Of a stretch of DNA of 64,000 nucleotides, positions 46,954 to 55,277 are shown piece by piece. Location: contig NZ_STFF01000016.1 in NCBI RefSeq assembly GCF_004834005.1, positions 1 through 64,000 on the forward strand, given 5' to 3'. Numbering within the stretch: the stretch's first letter is position 1; every line of letters begins with the position of its first letter. Position numbers and translations under genes: made by a program. Under the pieces are notes generated by a model, which did not search any database, was not told the DNA's origin, and saw only the letters and a program-made list of their open reading frames with translations. Source of the DNA: Niastella caeni. Lineage in GTDB: Bacteria; Bacteroidota; Bacteroidia; Chitinophagales; Chitinophagaceae.

Positions 46954-47421
46954 ATGAAGCACTTGATAACTGCTATCGCTTTGCTGTTGATACAGGTGAG
47001 CAGTAGCCATGCCCAGGAAACAGCCCTGCGCGTTAAACATTTTAACCTGCACGACCGTGTTGCCATTCAGGGCTATGACCCCGTAGCTTATTTTAAGCAA
47101 AACAAGGCGGAGAAAGGCAGTAAAGACCTTGCCGTATTTTATCAGGGCGCCACCTATTATTTTTCATCTGCCGCCAATAAAGATGAGTTTAAAAAGAACC
47201 CGGCGCTGTACGAACCGCAGTATGGGGGCTGGTGCGCCTATGCCATGGGCAGCAAGGGCGAGAAAGTATCCATTAATCCATCAACATTCAAGATCACCAA
47301 TGGCAAATTGTACCTGTTCTATAATAAGTTGTTCAACAATACCCTTACCGACTGGAATAAGGAGGAAGCGGGGTTAAGAAGTAAAGCTGATGACAATTGG
47401 ACGAAAATCAGTAAGCAATAG
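46954..47421 (+). CDS. Periplasmic YHS-domain protein
   Basis: 155 residues. Signal peptide ending SSHAQ. The YHS domain is visible as AIQGYDPVAYFKQNKAEKGS, YQGATYYFSSAANKDEFKKN and PQYGGWCAYAMGSKGEKVSI. YHS domains are small metal-associated modules. The protein precedes DoxX and YceI genes after a Crp/Fnr regulator. Function unknown. Confidence 0.9.
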   Translation: MKHLITAIALLLIQVSSSHAQETALRVKHFNLHDRVAIQGYDPVAYFKQNKAEKGSKDLAVFYQGATYYFSSAANKDEFKKNPALYEPQYGGWCAYAMGSKGEKVSINPSTFKITNGKLYLFYNKLFNNTLTDWNKEEAGLRSKADDNWTKISKQ

Positions 47422-47442
47422 ACATTGAGCTAAAAATGTAGC

Positions 47443-47552
47443 TGTTACCGGTTACCGGGTTCCTGTTACCGGGTAAAAAACCGGCGCTGTGACTATAGGT
47501 AGCGTGATCGACATCCAGGGCCTGGCTACAGGTAACCGGCAACAGGTAACAT
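47443..47552. repeat. Inverted array of GTTACCGGTTACCGGG words
   Basis: Left arm GTTACCGGTTACCGGGTTCC (47443-47462) and TGTTACC; right arm ACAGGTAACCGGCAACAGGT (47529-47548) and AAC. It lies between the YHS and DoxX-like genes, so the cluster is interrupted by a possible long hairpin. Confidence 0.85.
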
Positions 47553-47582
47553 GAATTGAGAACTCTCAAAACATACATTTAT

Positions 47583-47972
47583 ATGAAAGCGAACACAATA
47601 TTCATCTGGGCATTACGGTTATTAGCCGCCATAATCATGTTGCAAACCCTTTATTTTAAATTCACCGGGCACGAGCAATCGGTGGCCCTGTTCACACAAT
47701 TGGGCATGGAACCCTGGGGGCGCATCGGCACCGGTGTACTGGAATTGATCGCTTCGATATTGATCCTGTATCCCAGAACTACGGGTTGGGGGGCAGCGTT
47801 GGGCCTGGGCCTGATGAGCGGCGCCCTTTTCTTTCACCTCACCAAAATAGGCATCGTTTTCGATGGAGATGCGGTACTGTTTATTTATGCCCTGATCACT
47901 TTTGTGTGTTGTTTGGTCCTCTTAGTTAAGTACTACCAACAGATCCCAATGTTGAGAAAGTTAATAAGTTGA
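47583..47972 (+). CDS. DoxX-like membrane protein
   Basis: 129 residues, four membrane helices: WALRLLAAIIMLQTLYFKF, IGTGVLELIASILILYP, GAALGLGLMSGALFFHL and VLFIYALITFVCCLVLLV, with the DoxX-type motif FTQLGMEPWGRIGTGVLEL. DoxX-like proteins are often found beside redox or stress genes; the exact role is unknown. Start at 47583 chosen; nine codons upstream run into the repeat array. Confidence 0.85.
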   Translation: MKANTIFIWALRLLAAIIMLQTLYFKFTGHEQSVALFTQLGMEPWGRIGTGVLELIASILILYPRTTGWGAALGLGLMSGALFFHLTKIGIVFDGDAVLFIYALITFVCCLVLLVKYYQQIPMLRKLIS

Positions 47973-47984
47973 ACAGTGGAAGGC

Positions 47985-48105
47985 CTTAAACCGTAAGCCA
48001 ATACATTGATATTGCCTGGAAGCCTGCAACCTGTGAAACTGAGGGGGCGGGGTGCGAACCGAAAACCGGTAACTGGTAACCGGTAATTGGCAACCAGGTG
48101 AGCAA
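47985..48105. repeat. Word array with AACCGGTAACTGGTAACCGG
   Basis: The left side has CTTAAACCGTAAGCC and CCTGGAAGCCTGCAACCTGT; the right side has ACCGGTAACTGGTAACCGGT and AATTGGCAACC. Inverted symmetry is weaker than in other arrays. Confidence 0.65.
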
Positions 48106-48184
48106 TATTTTCTACGCTTTTTGTTAATAACTTTAACAAATGATTTGTGTAACAGGGACTACATTACATTAAAAGGTATTTTAT

Positions 48185-48724
48185 ATGAAGTTTGTACTGG
48201 CATCTTTTCTGGCCCTGTTCCTTTTCCTAAACTTATCCGCCCAATCAATTACGCCCCTTGACAGCGCATCGCAGGTCACATTCAAAATAAAGAACCTCGG
48301 ATTCAACACAACCGGCTCCTTTAGCGGCCTGGCGGGCACTATCACGTTCAACCCCGATAATCCGGATGGCTGCAGTTTTGATGTACATATAGATGCCAGC
48401 ACGGTAAATACGGGGGTAGAATTACGCGATAAACACCTGCGCAGCGAGGATTATTTTGATGTTAAAAACTATCCAAAGATCAGGTTCGTATCTGTAAAAA
48501 TCACAGGCACTAAAAAGAACGGAACATTATTTGTTTCCGGTAAGCTTACCATGAGAGGAATAACAAAGGATATTTCGTTTCCTTTTACATGGGAAACTAT
48601 CAAAGATGGTTATTTATTCAATGGGTCGTTTAAGTTGAATCGCCGCGATTTTAAAGTGGGGGGTGGTAGTACAGTGAGTGATAATCTAACGGTGTTGTTA
48701 AAGGTAGTAGCAAAGAAAGTATAA
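48185..48724 (+). CDS. YceI family periplasmic protein
   Basis: 179 residues. Signal peptide ending LSAQ. The YceI lipocalin-like barrel is visible as QVTFKIKNLGFNTTGSFSGL, IDASTVNTGVELRDKHLRSE, DYFDVKNYPKIRF, GKLTMRGITKDISFPFTW and FKLNRRDFKVGGGS. YceI proteins bind polyisoprenoid-type lipids. It follows the Crp/Fnr-YHS-DoxX genes. Confidence 0.93.
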   Translation: MKFVLASFLALFLFLNLSAQSITPLDSASQVTFKIKNLGFNTTGSFSGLAGTITFNPDNPDGCSFDVHIDASTVNTGVELRDKHLRSEDYFDVKNYPKIRFVSVKITGTKKNGTLFVSGKLTMRGITKDISFPFTWETIKDGYLFNGSFKLNRRDFKVGGGSTVSDNLTVLLKVVAKKV

Positions 48725-48800
48725 GTTTTGATATACGATGAAGTTTTGAAACGGAAATTCTTAATAGAAAAATAATTATTTTTAGGAACAAAACCGACCA

Positions 48801-49301
48801 ATGCAATTACAACAAGCTGTAAATACAATATTTGTACAATTGGCTGGTTCGCTCAGCCAGTTATCGCCACCGCAATACAGCCAGTCGTGTCAAACGCTGT
48901 TCAATAATACGATCGGCCAGCATGTGCGACACATCATTGAGCTGTTTCAATGCCTCGAGAACGGATATGAATCAGGTACGGTAAATTATGAAAGACGTAA
49001 GCGCGACACATTAATAGAAACCGATAAAGAGCTGGCGAGTCGCTTGTTGCTGGAAATTCACCAGGGGTTGAGCAAGCCCAATAAAACGCTCACGCTGGAA
49101 GCCTGTTACGATGAACACGTTGCTGAATCAATTGCCATAGAAACAAATTATTACCGCGAGGTAGCTTATAACCTCGAGCACACGATCCACCACATGGCCT
49201 TAATACGTGTAGGCATTACTGAAATTTCCACCATTCAATTACCTGATGATTTTGGCGTAGCATCGTCTACCGTTAAGTACCGTAAACAATGTGCACAGTA
49301 A
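48801..49301 (+). CDS. DinB-like family protein
   Basis: 166 residues in four helices with a DinB-type metal-site pattern: IGQHVRHIIELFQCL near residue 38, YERRKRDTLIETD and LEHTIHHMALIRVGI near residue 130 (His residues spaced for a metal). These proteins are related to metal-dependent thiol transferases; the substrate is unknown. The 3' end overlaps the NRDE gene by 13 bp. Confidence 0.82.
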   Translation: MQLQQAVNTIFVQLAGSLSQLSPPQYSQSCQTLFNNTIGQHVRHIIELFQCLENGYESGTVNYERRKRDTLIETDKELASRLLLEIHQGLSKPNKTLTLEACYDEHVAESIAIETNYYREVAYNLEHTIHHMALIRVGITEISTIQLPDDFGVASSTVKYRKQCAQ

Positions 49302-50023
49302 CCTTTATCCGCGTAGCGGATAAAATATATCTTACATCCAACCGCGATGAAAAGCATTGGCGTTCCAATGCGTTGCCACCTGCTGTATATCCATTTACTT
49401 CGGGCCGCCTGTTGTTCCCGAAAGATGGCGATGCCGGTGGTACCTGGATCGCTGCTCACGAAAACGGCAACGCGATCGTGTTTTTGAACGGGGCTTTTAT
49501 CAGGCATATACCACAACCGCCTTACCGCAGAAGCCGGGGATTGATACTGCTTGATCTGCTGGATACGCCGGACCCGGTTATAGCTTTTAAAAATATGTCG
49601 TTAGTACAAATAGAGCCGTTCACTGCCGTGCTATGGAATAATGGTCAATTGTGTGAATGCCGCTGGGACGGACGACAAAAGTATACAGCTTTACTTTCAG
49701 TATCACAGCCGCACATCTGGTCGTCGGCTACCTTGTACGATGAAGAAGTGGTTGAAAAAAGAAAAAGCTGGTTTACTACATGGCTGCAGGAACATAAACA
49801 ACTTTCACCCGACGATATTCTGCATTTTCATCAATTTACAGGCGACGGCGATACCCACAACGACCTGCGCATGAACCGCAACGGACAGGTATTTACCGTA
49901 AGCGTTACTTTACTGGCCCTTACCGGTGATGTGACGCAAATGCGCTACCTTGATCTCAAAAACAACACTGCTTTCACACAAAATTTAGTAGTCGAAAAAT
50001 CAATGGCAGGCCATAATGAATAG
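49289..50023 (+). CDS. NRDE (TANGO2-like) family protein
   Basis: 244 residues. Starts MCTVTFIRV with the Cys at position 2 that is conserved in this Ntn-hydrolase-like family, then the NRDE motif (TSNRDEKHWRSNALPP), and DGDAGGTWIAAHENG. The family is associated with the Golgi and lipid metabolism in eukaryotes and is uncharacterised in bacteria. It overlaps the DinB-like gene upstream by 13 bp and the ATP-grasp gene downstream by 8 bp, so it is in a tight operon. Confidence 0.88.
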   Translation: MCTVTFIRVADKIYLTSNRDEKHWRSNALPPAVYPFTSGRLLFPKDGDAGGTWIAAHENGNAIVFLNGAFIRHIPQPPYRRSRGLILLDLLDTPDPVIAFKNMSLVQIEPFTAVLWNNGQLCECRWDGRQKYTALLSVSQPHIWSSATLYDEEVVEKRKSWFTTWLQEHKQLSPDDILHFHQFTGDGDTHNDLRMNRNGQVFTVSVTLLALTGDVTQMRYLDLKNNTAFTQNLVVEKSMAGHNE

Positions 50024-51080
50024 CATACAACGAATCCTGCACCGACGGTTTTTTATAAAATTATTTCACTGGGAATACTGGAGCTTTAACAGTGTATACC
50101 TGTGCCTTTACCCGGTATGGTTCCTGTTATGCCTGCGGGCCCGGTCGTTCTTTTTCTTTGCCGCTTCCAATCCTTCCATCAGGAATGGCGGTTTTTTATG
50201 CGAAAGCAAAAAAGACATCATCAGCATTATTCCACCCCAATATCATCCGGCTACCGCTTTCTTTTCCATACCCGCCAATGGCGAAATGGTATTGCGCGAC
50301 CTGGAGCGGGCCGGCTTGCAGTTTCCGCTTATTGGCAAACCCAATATCGGTGGGCGGGGCCGCGGCGTAAAAGTATTGCGCGATGAACAGGATGTGATCG
50401 ATTATGTACGCCATGCATACCTTGACTTTCACATCCAGGAATTTGTTCCCTGGAAAAACGAAGTCGGTATTTTTTATGTGCGTTATCCCAACCAGGAGAA
50501 TGGAATGATCACCGGCATTGTGGGCAAAGAGTTTTTATCGGTGACCGGAGATGACAGGCACACCATCCTTCATTTATTGCAACAGGATAAACGGGCCATC
50601 ATGTACCTGGCGAGCCTGAAAAAGATCCATGGCGATAAGCTGAACTTCGTTTTACCTGAAGGTGAGAGAATGATCGTGTCGCCGTTTGGGAATCATGCCC
50701 GGGGGTCAAAATTCCTCGATGTAAGCCATCTGGCCGATGAAGCATTGACCCATGTTATTGATAAGATCTGTAAAGAGATCCCTGATTTTTATTTTGGCCG
50801 GCTCGATATCCGGTACGATACCTGGGAGGCATTGAAAGAAGGGAGAAATTTTTCCATCATTGAAGTGAATGGGGCAGGGGCGGAACCCACCCATATTTAC
50901 GATCCGCGCCACTCTTTATTTTTTGCCTGGAAAGAGATCGTTCGCCACTGGATCATCCTCCTCCGCATCAGTCGCATGAATAAGAAGGTAGGACATCGGT
51001 ACCTTAGCTTTCGGGAAGGCGTTGCCATGTTCAGGGAAGATAAGGAGTGGTCGAAGAAATTAGCAGCAATGACGGAATGA
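50016..51080 (+). CDS. ATP-grasp family protein
   Basis: 354 residues. A hydrophobic N-terminal region (about 22-55, LYPVWFLLCLRARSFFFF) is followed by an ATP-grasp fold: PLIGKPNIGGRGRGVKVL (nucleotide loop, about 107), HIQEFVPWKNEVGIFYVRYP, FYFGRLDIRYDTWEAL and FSIIEVNGAGAEPTHIYDP (metal-binding Glu/Asn). Related to D-Ala-D-Ala ligase type enzymes, which join a carboxylate to an amine, but the substrate is not evident. The overlap with the NRDE gene suggests linked function. Confidence 0.85.
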   Translation: MNSIQRILHRRFFIKLFHWEYWSFNSVYLCLYPVWFLLCLRARSFFFFAASNPSIRNGGFLCESKKDIISIIPPQYHPATAFFSIPANGEMVLRDLERAGLQFPLIGKPNIGGRGRGVKVLRDEQDVIDYVRHAYLDFHIQEFVPWKNEVGIFYVRYPNQENGMITGIVGKEFLSVTGDDRHTILHLLQQDKRAIMYLASLKKIHGDKLNFVLPEGERMIVSPFGNHARGSKFLDVSHLADEALTHVIDKICKEIPDFYFGRLDIRYDTWEALKEGRNFSIIEVNGAGAEPTHIYDPRHSLFFAWKEIVRHWIILLRISRMNKKVGHRYLSFREGVAMFREDKEWSKKLAAMTE

Positions 51081-51081
51081 G

Positions 51082-51210
51082 GGCTAGTAGGAAGTAGCTA
51101 GTGGCTAGTAGGAAGAAAATAATAGGTAAGATTTTAAAATAAAGTGAAGCGATTAATTATGAGGTTTGAATAAAAGCCCTGCTAGCCATTTACTACTAGC
51201 CACTAGCCAT
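51082..51210. repeat. Inverted array of GGCTAGTAGGAAGTAGCTAG words
   Basis: Left arm 51082-51113 (GCTAGTAGGAAGTAGCTAGT); right arm 51180-51208 (GCTAGCCATTTACTACTAGC, CACTAGCC). Clear reverse complement words around an AT-rich centre. Confidence 0.85.
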
Positions 51211-51240
51211 ATTATTTACAAACCACAACATTAGGAAGTT

Positions 51241-51864
51241 TTGTATCTAAAGATCTTCATTACAGGAATGTGCATCAGCTTCCTCGGTACTTTGCCGCTG
51301 GGAACCCTGAATATGGCGGCCATGCAGATCTCCGTTAGTGATGGCATTCGTCCGGCCCTGTATTTCTCGATTGGCGCTTTACTGGTAGAGATCATCTATG
51401 TGCGCATATCCCTGGTGGCGATGGACTGGGTGCAGAAACAACAAAGATTATTTCGCTGGCTCGAATGGTTCACCGTGCTGATCATTGCAGCACTGGCAGT
51501 GTCGAATTTTATAGCAGCGGCAAGCCCACATGCGCAAAAGAACGTTATTCTTTCCCACACCATACACCGCTTTTGGCTGGGGGTGGCCATGAGCGCCATT
51601 AACCCGGCCCAGATCCCTTTCTGGTTTGGCTGGAGCACTGCTTTGTTCACCAAAAAGGTGCTGTTACCGCGCTACGATCATTATAACACGTATATAGCTG
51701 GCATTGGCCTGGGAACATTCGTGGGCAACGCCATATTTATTTTCGGCGGACAATTGATCGTAAACCGCCTGAATGCGCATCACGACCTCATCAGTTGGAT
51801 CATTGGGGGGGTGTTTGCGGTTACTGCTGTTATTATGAGTTGGAAGATAGTTAGAAGAAAGTAA
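51241..51864 (+). CDS. LysE family transporter
   Basis: 207 residues, six membrane helices; starts with FITGMCISFLGTLPLGTLNM, the LysE-type first helix with the conserved Gly-x-x-P, and includes VAMSAINPAQIPFWFGWS and GIGLGTFVGNAIFIFGGQL. Probable amino acid or metabolite exporter. The start is a TTG at 51241; an internal ATG at 51268 would cut the first helix. Confidence 0.82.
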   Translation: MYLKIFITGMCISFLGTLPLGTLNMAAMQISVSDGIRPALYFSIGALLVEIIYVRISLVAMDWVQKQQRLFRWLEWFTVLIIAALAVSNFIAAASPHAQKNVILSHTIHRFWLGVAMSAINPAQIPFWFGWSTALFTKKVLLPRYDHYNTYIAGIGLGTFVGNAIFIFGGQLIVNRLNAHHDLISWIIGGVFAVTAVIMSWKIVRRK

Positions 51865-52190
51865 GTGGGAATGAAAACAACAACAGCGAGTAGCGAGTGG
51901 CAAGGAGCGAGTAGGAAATTCAGAAAAAGCGCCCACTAGCCATTCACTACTAGCTACTAGCTACTAGCCCATTTCACGATTACCGACTGCCCCGCCTTTG
52001 CTAAGGCACCCTATTGGTTTTCCTCGTTGCCTTTCTTCCCCTAGAATATCAAAACTTTCATTATATTAACAATCAATTGTTTACATCTGACGATCATTTT
52101 TCTAATAACCAACACACCAAAAAAAACTGTTATGCGTTTTAAACCTCATACCCTGTTTCCGGTCTGAGACCGGATCATAAATCAAACCCC
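51865..52190. repeat. Gap with GAGTAGCGAGTGG / CTACTAGCTACTAGC inverted array
   Basis: Left arm 51886-51914 (GCGAGTAGCGAGTGGCAAGG), right arm 51931-51970 (CACTAGCCATTCACTACTAG and CTACTAGC copies), then CACGATTACCGACTGCC. The remainder is AT-rich and includes a hairpin (52158-52174, separate entry). Confidence 0.8.
52158..52174 (+). promoter_or_regulatory. Short perfect hairpin or operator before a lipoprotein gene
   Basis: TCCGGTCT-G-AGACCGGA, an 8-bp inverted repeat with one central base, 16 bp before the start codon at 52191. It could be a protein-binding site or affect translation; no T-run follows. Confidence 0.5.
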
Positions 52191-53045
52191 ATGCAAAAAA
52201 AACAATCCATTTTCCTGGCTTTTACGGCCCTGTGCCTGATCACATTTTCATTTATAGCCTGTAAAAAAGATTCAAAAGCAGACAGCGATACCGTACCTGC
52301 ACAGGATAACTCCCTGGCTGAATCGAATTACAACGATGTAAATACCATGGTAGACGCATCGGCCAATGCAGGCACCAGCTTTTCATTCAGACAAGCCACC
52401 AATGACAATACAGCAAGAATAGAAAATATTATGGGTAATTGCGGTTCTGTAACTATTGATACCACCAGCACCAACCGTACTATTGTCATTAATTTCGGCA
52501 CCAGCAACTGCCTGTGCCTGGATGGCAGAAACCGCCGTGGTAAGATAATGGCTACCTGGACCGGTAAATACCGCGATCAGGGTACTGTAGTGAACATCAC
52601 CTTCGATAACTATTTCGTAAACGACAACCAGATCAAAGGAACGCATAAGACTACCAACATGGGTCTGAATGCATCTAATAACCTCGTGTATAAAATTGAA
52701 GTGGATGGTTCTATTGTAAAAGCCAATAACGGCGGCACCATTACCTGGGTATCTACCCGTCAACGCGAATGGCTTGCCGGTTCCAGTACCCCGTTGAACA
52801 TCCTGGATGATACGTATTCAATTACCGGTAATGCCAGTGGCACTATTGCTTCAGGTGAAGCGTATACGATCAATATTACCCAGGCGCTGGTTCGTAAAAT
52901 GAGTTGTTACTGGTTCGAAAGTGGTAAAGTAGATGTAACGCCTGCCGGCCGTTTGACCCGTTCATTAGACTACGGTAGCAGTGGTTGCGATAATAAAGCT
53001 ACTGTAACGATTGGTGGAGCTACGTTTGATATACTGTTGTACTAA
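52191..53045 (+). CDS. Putative lipoprotein, unknown function
   Basis: 284 residues. Lipobox FSFIACKKD (Cys about 24), a short polar linker, then a beta-rich domain with several cysteines (GNCGSVTIDTT, FGTSNCLCLDGRNRRGKI, MSCYWFESGKVDVTPAG, DYGSSGCDNKATVTIGGATF). The CLCLDGRNRRGKI motif and the final CDNKATVTIGG resemble uncharacterised Bacteroidota lipoproteins. A hairpin lies just before the start and a bidirectional terminator follows. Confidence 0.85.
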   Translation: MQKKQSIFLAFTALCLITFSFIACKKDSKADSDTVPAQDNSLAESNYNDVNTMVDASANAGTSFSFRQATNDNTARIENIMGNCGSVTIDTTSTNRTIVINFGTSNCLCLDGRNRRGKIMATWTGKYRDQGTVVNITFDNYFVNDNQIKGTHKTTNMGLNASNNLVYKIEVDGSIVKANNGGTITWVSTRQREWLAGSSTPLNILDDTYSITGNASGTIASGEAYTINITQALVRKMSCYWFESGKVDVTPAGRLTRSLDYGSSGCDNKATVTIGGATFDILLY

Positions 53046-53075
53046 TTATTTGAACCATACCTGGCAATGTAATAT

Positions 53076-53117
53076 AAAAACGCGCTATGCAACTTTATTT
53101 GCGTAGCGCGTTTTTTT
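53076..53117. terminator. Bidirectional intrinsic terminator
   Basis: AAAAACGCGCTATGC (53076-53090) pairs with GCGTAGCGCGTTTTT (53101-53115), flanked by A and T runs, between convergent genes. Confidence 0.92.
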
Positions 53118-53130
53118 ATTAGGTGTGTAG

Positions 53131-53185
53131 GTGTATAGCGGGAAGCTGTCTTCCCACTAGCCACTTACTACTAGCTACTAGCCAT
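53131..53185. repeat. ACTAGCCACTTACTACTAGC word block overlapping a gene end
   Basis: The same CTACTAGC words as at 51180 and 51931. The block reaches into the 3' end of the iron-sulfur gene, whose last residues MASS and stop are encoded by ATGGCTAGTAGCTAG. Confidence 0.75.
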
Positions 53186-54496
53186 TTCAGAAACCCACTT
53201 GTCTCTATCATCGGGACTAAACTTCCAGGGCGCAAAGTTATTCTCCACATTACTGAACATGGCGTTCCATTCCTGCGGTGCATTGCTTTCTTCCATGATC
53301 AGGGAGCGGCGCAGTTCAAGTATAATTTCCAGCGGACTGATGCTAACCGGGCATTCCTGTACGCAACTGTTACAGGTAGTGCAGGCGCGCAATTCTTCTA
53401 CTGTAATATAATCGTGCAGCAGGGTTTTACCGTCCGCTTTAAAATCTCCGTTCTGATCGATATTCTTACCGATGTCTTCCATCCGGTCGCGGGTAGCCAT
53501 CATGATCTTGCGAGGCGATAACTTCTTACCCGTAATAGTGGCCGGACAAGCGGCACTGCATCTTCCGCATTCGGTACAGGAATAGGCGTCGAGCAAATTG
53601 CGCCAGCTTAAGTCTGTTGCCTCTTTGGCGCCAAATGTAGAGGGCGGCGTTGCATTGGCCGGGGCCATTTCAGGCTGCATGGCATACAACACTTCGTTTT
53701 GAATAGCTGGCATGTTATTCATTTTGCCCATCGGTTGCAGCCGTGTATAATAAGCATTGGGAAATGCCAGTAATATATGCAGGTGTTTTGACCAGGGGAG
53801 GTAATTCAGGAAAGCAAAGATGCCCACGATGTGCAGCCACCAGCAGGTGCGTTCAATGCCTGCCAGGGCGCTATCGCTTAACCCGCCCAGCAATGGATGC
53901 AGGAGGGAAGAGAATAGAAAATTTCCAGTGACATTCTCACCATAATGGCCATGGCCACGCGCCTGTAAAATGGTATCGGCCGCGTTCATGGTGAGAAAAA
54001 GGCTCATCAGCACGATCTCCGTAATGAGAATATAATTGGCGTCGCTGCGCGGCCAACCATTCAGGTCGGGACTGGCCAGGCGTTTTACTTTTACAACGTT
54101 TCTTCTGATCAGGAAAACAACACAGGCCAGTAGAACGGTTACGGCCAGAAATTCAAAAGCGTTGATCAGGTAGGGATATACTGCACCGGCAAATGTTGCA
54201 AACAGGCGATGCGTGCCGAAGATGCCATCGATAACAATTTCCAGTACTTCAATATTAATGATCACGAAACCGGCATAGATAAAAAAGTGCAGGATGGCCA
54301 CCATGGGATTGCGGAACATCTTTTTTTGCCCGAACGCGAGCAACAATACATTCTTCCAGCGTTCGCCCTTACGATCGTCGAAAGCAGCATCTTTACCGAG
54401 CAGAATATTACGGCGTATAGTCATTATCTTTTTACTAAAAAACCAAATGGCTGCAGCCGAAATGATGATAAATAGTATCTGAGGTATATATGACAT
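53171..54496 (-). CDS. Membrane-bound [4Fe-4S] oxidoreductase subunit
   Basis: 441 residues. The N-terminal ~260 residues contain five or six membrane helices, like the cytochrome b/NarI-type subunit of heterodisulfide-reductase-like enzymes. The C-terminal part has two ferredoxin-type motifs, CTECGRCSAACP (about 304) and CTTCNSCVQECP (about 377), for two [4Fe-4S] clusters. In Bacteroidota it normally precedes a second gene with CCG domains (GlpC/HdrB-like). Here the downstream position on this strand is taken by a convergent lipoprotein, so the partner is missing or elsewhere. Predicted role: electron transfer between quinone and a cytosolic partner. Confidence 0.88.
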   Translation of the reverse strand: MSYIPQILFIIISAAAIWFFSKKIMTIRRNILLGKDAAFDDRKGERWKNVLLLAFGQKKMFRNPMVAILHFFIYAGFVIINIEVLEIVIDGIFGTHRLFATFAGAVYPYLINAFEFLAVTVLLACVVFLIRRNVVKVKRLASPDLNGWPRSDANYILITEIVLMSLFLTMNAADTILQARGHGHYGENVTGNFLFSSLLHPLLGGLSDSALAGIERTCWWLHIVGIFAFLNYLPWSKHLHILLAFPNAYYTRLQPMGKMNNMPAIQNEVLYAMQPEMAPANATPPSTFGAKEATDLSWRNLLDAYSCTECGRCSAACPATITGKKLSPRKIMMATRDRMEDIGKNIDQNGDFKADGKTLLHDYITVEELRACTTCNSCVQECPVSISPLEIILELRRSLIMEESNAPQEWNAMFSNVENNFAPWKFSPDDRDKWVSEMASS

Positions 54497-54527
54497 AGAG
54501 CTAAGATAAGGTTAATTTGCTAATGGA

Positions 54528-54616
54528 ATACAGCTCCAAGCCGCAAGCTGTAAGCCACAAGCAAAATGCAAAAGGCAAAATGTATTTGCTTGCGGCTTGA
54601 AGCGTGAAGCTTGCAG
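54528..54616. repeat. Inverted array of CAAGCCGCAAGCTGTAAGCC words
   Basis: Left AGCTCCAAGCCGCAAGCTGT and CCACAAGC; centre GCAAAATGCAAAAGGCAAAA; right GCTTGCGGCTTGAAGCGTGA and AGCTTGCAGCT. Between divergent genes. Confidence 0.85.
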
Positions 54617-54637
54617 CTATTTATTAAGAACTTTCTT

Positions 54638-54645
54638 TAGCTTTG
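54638..54645 (+). promoter_or_regulatory. -7 box TAGCTTTG for the phosphoribosyltransferase gene
   Basis: Exact TAnnTTTG match, 14 bases before the ATG at 54660, immediately after a word array. It supports the shorter start choice. Confidence 0.55.
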
Positions 54646-54659
54646 ACCCCAAAAAATTC

Positions 54660-55157
54660 ATGGCGCGTAATTATATACTCGATAAGGAAACGGTAGCCCG
54701 GAAATTGCAACGGATAGCTTATGAGATCATAGAGAACAATCTCGACGAACAGCATATCATCCTGGCCGGCATTCGCGAAAATGGCAGCGCCATTGCCCGT
54801 AATATGGAGAAATTATTACGGTCTATAAACAGCAATATTACCATTTGGAATATCGATATTTCCCTTGATAAAAAATCGCCTCACGACATCAGGCTGAGCG
54901 GAGAAACGGATTTTACCGATAAAGTGATCATTGTAATTGATGATGTGGCCAACAGTGGCAGAACCATGTTGTTTGCCATAAAACCGTTCCTGGCGTACCT
55001 GCCTAAAAAGATCCAGACGCTGGCGCTGGTAGAACGTACCCATAAAGTGTACCCCGTTAATACCGATTATGTAGGGCTTTCTGTAGCTACCACGCTGCAG
55101 GAACATATTTTTGTGGAAGTGGATGGGGATGTGGTTACGGGGGCTTATTTAGAGTAA
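54660..55157 (+). CDS. Phosphoribosyltransferase family protein (PyrR-like fold)
   Basis: 165 residues. PRPP-binding loop VIIVIDDVANSGRTML (about 103-118) with the two acidic residues and the SGRT motif; N-terminal LAGIRENGSAIARNM and a type I PRTase core. This resembles PyrR-type or hypoxanthine-type PRTases, but the base specificity cannot be read. The start at 54660 is chosen because the in-frame upstream part lies in a word array and because of the promoter at 54638-54645. Confidence 0.85.
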   Translation: MARNYILDKETVARKLQRIAYEIIENNLDEQHIILAGIRENGSAIARNMEKLLRSINSNITIWNIDISLDKKSPHDIRLSGETDFTDKVIIVIDDVANSGRTMLFAIKPFLAYLPKKIQTLALVERTHKVYPVNTDYVGLSVATTLQEHIFVEVDGDVVTGAYLE

Positions 55158-55184
55158 CATGTTACCGGAGAGGATATAGGATAA

Positions 55185-55272
55185 TTTCCGGTTTAGTTAT
55201 TGAGTTATTCAGTTCTGAGTTCTTGAGTTCTGAGTCCAACTAAATAACTTATAAACTCAATAACTTAATAAC
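55185..55272. repeat. Inverted array of GTTATTGAGTTATTCAG words
   Basis: Left TTAGTTATTGAGTTATTCAG and TTCTGAGTTCTTGAGTTC; right AATAACTTATAAACTCAATA and ACTTAATAACT. It separates two convergent genes. Confidence 0.82.
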
Positions 55273-55277
55273 TGGTT

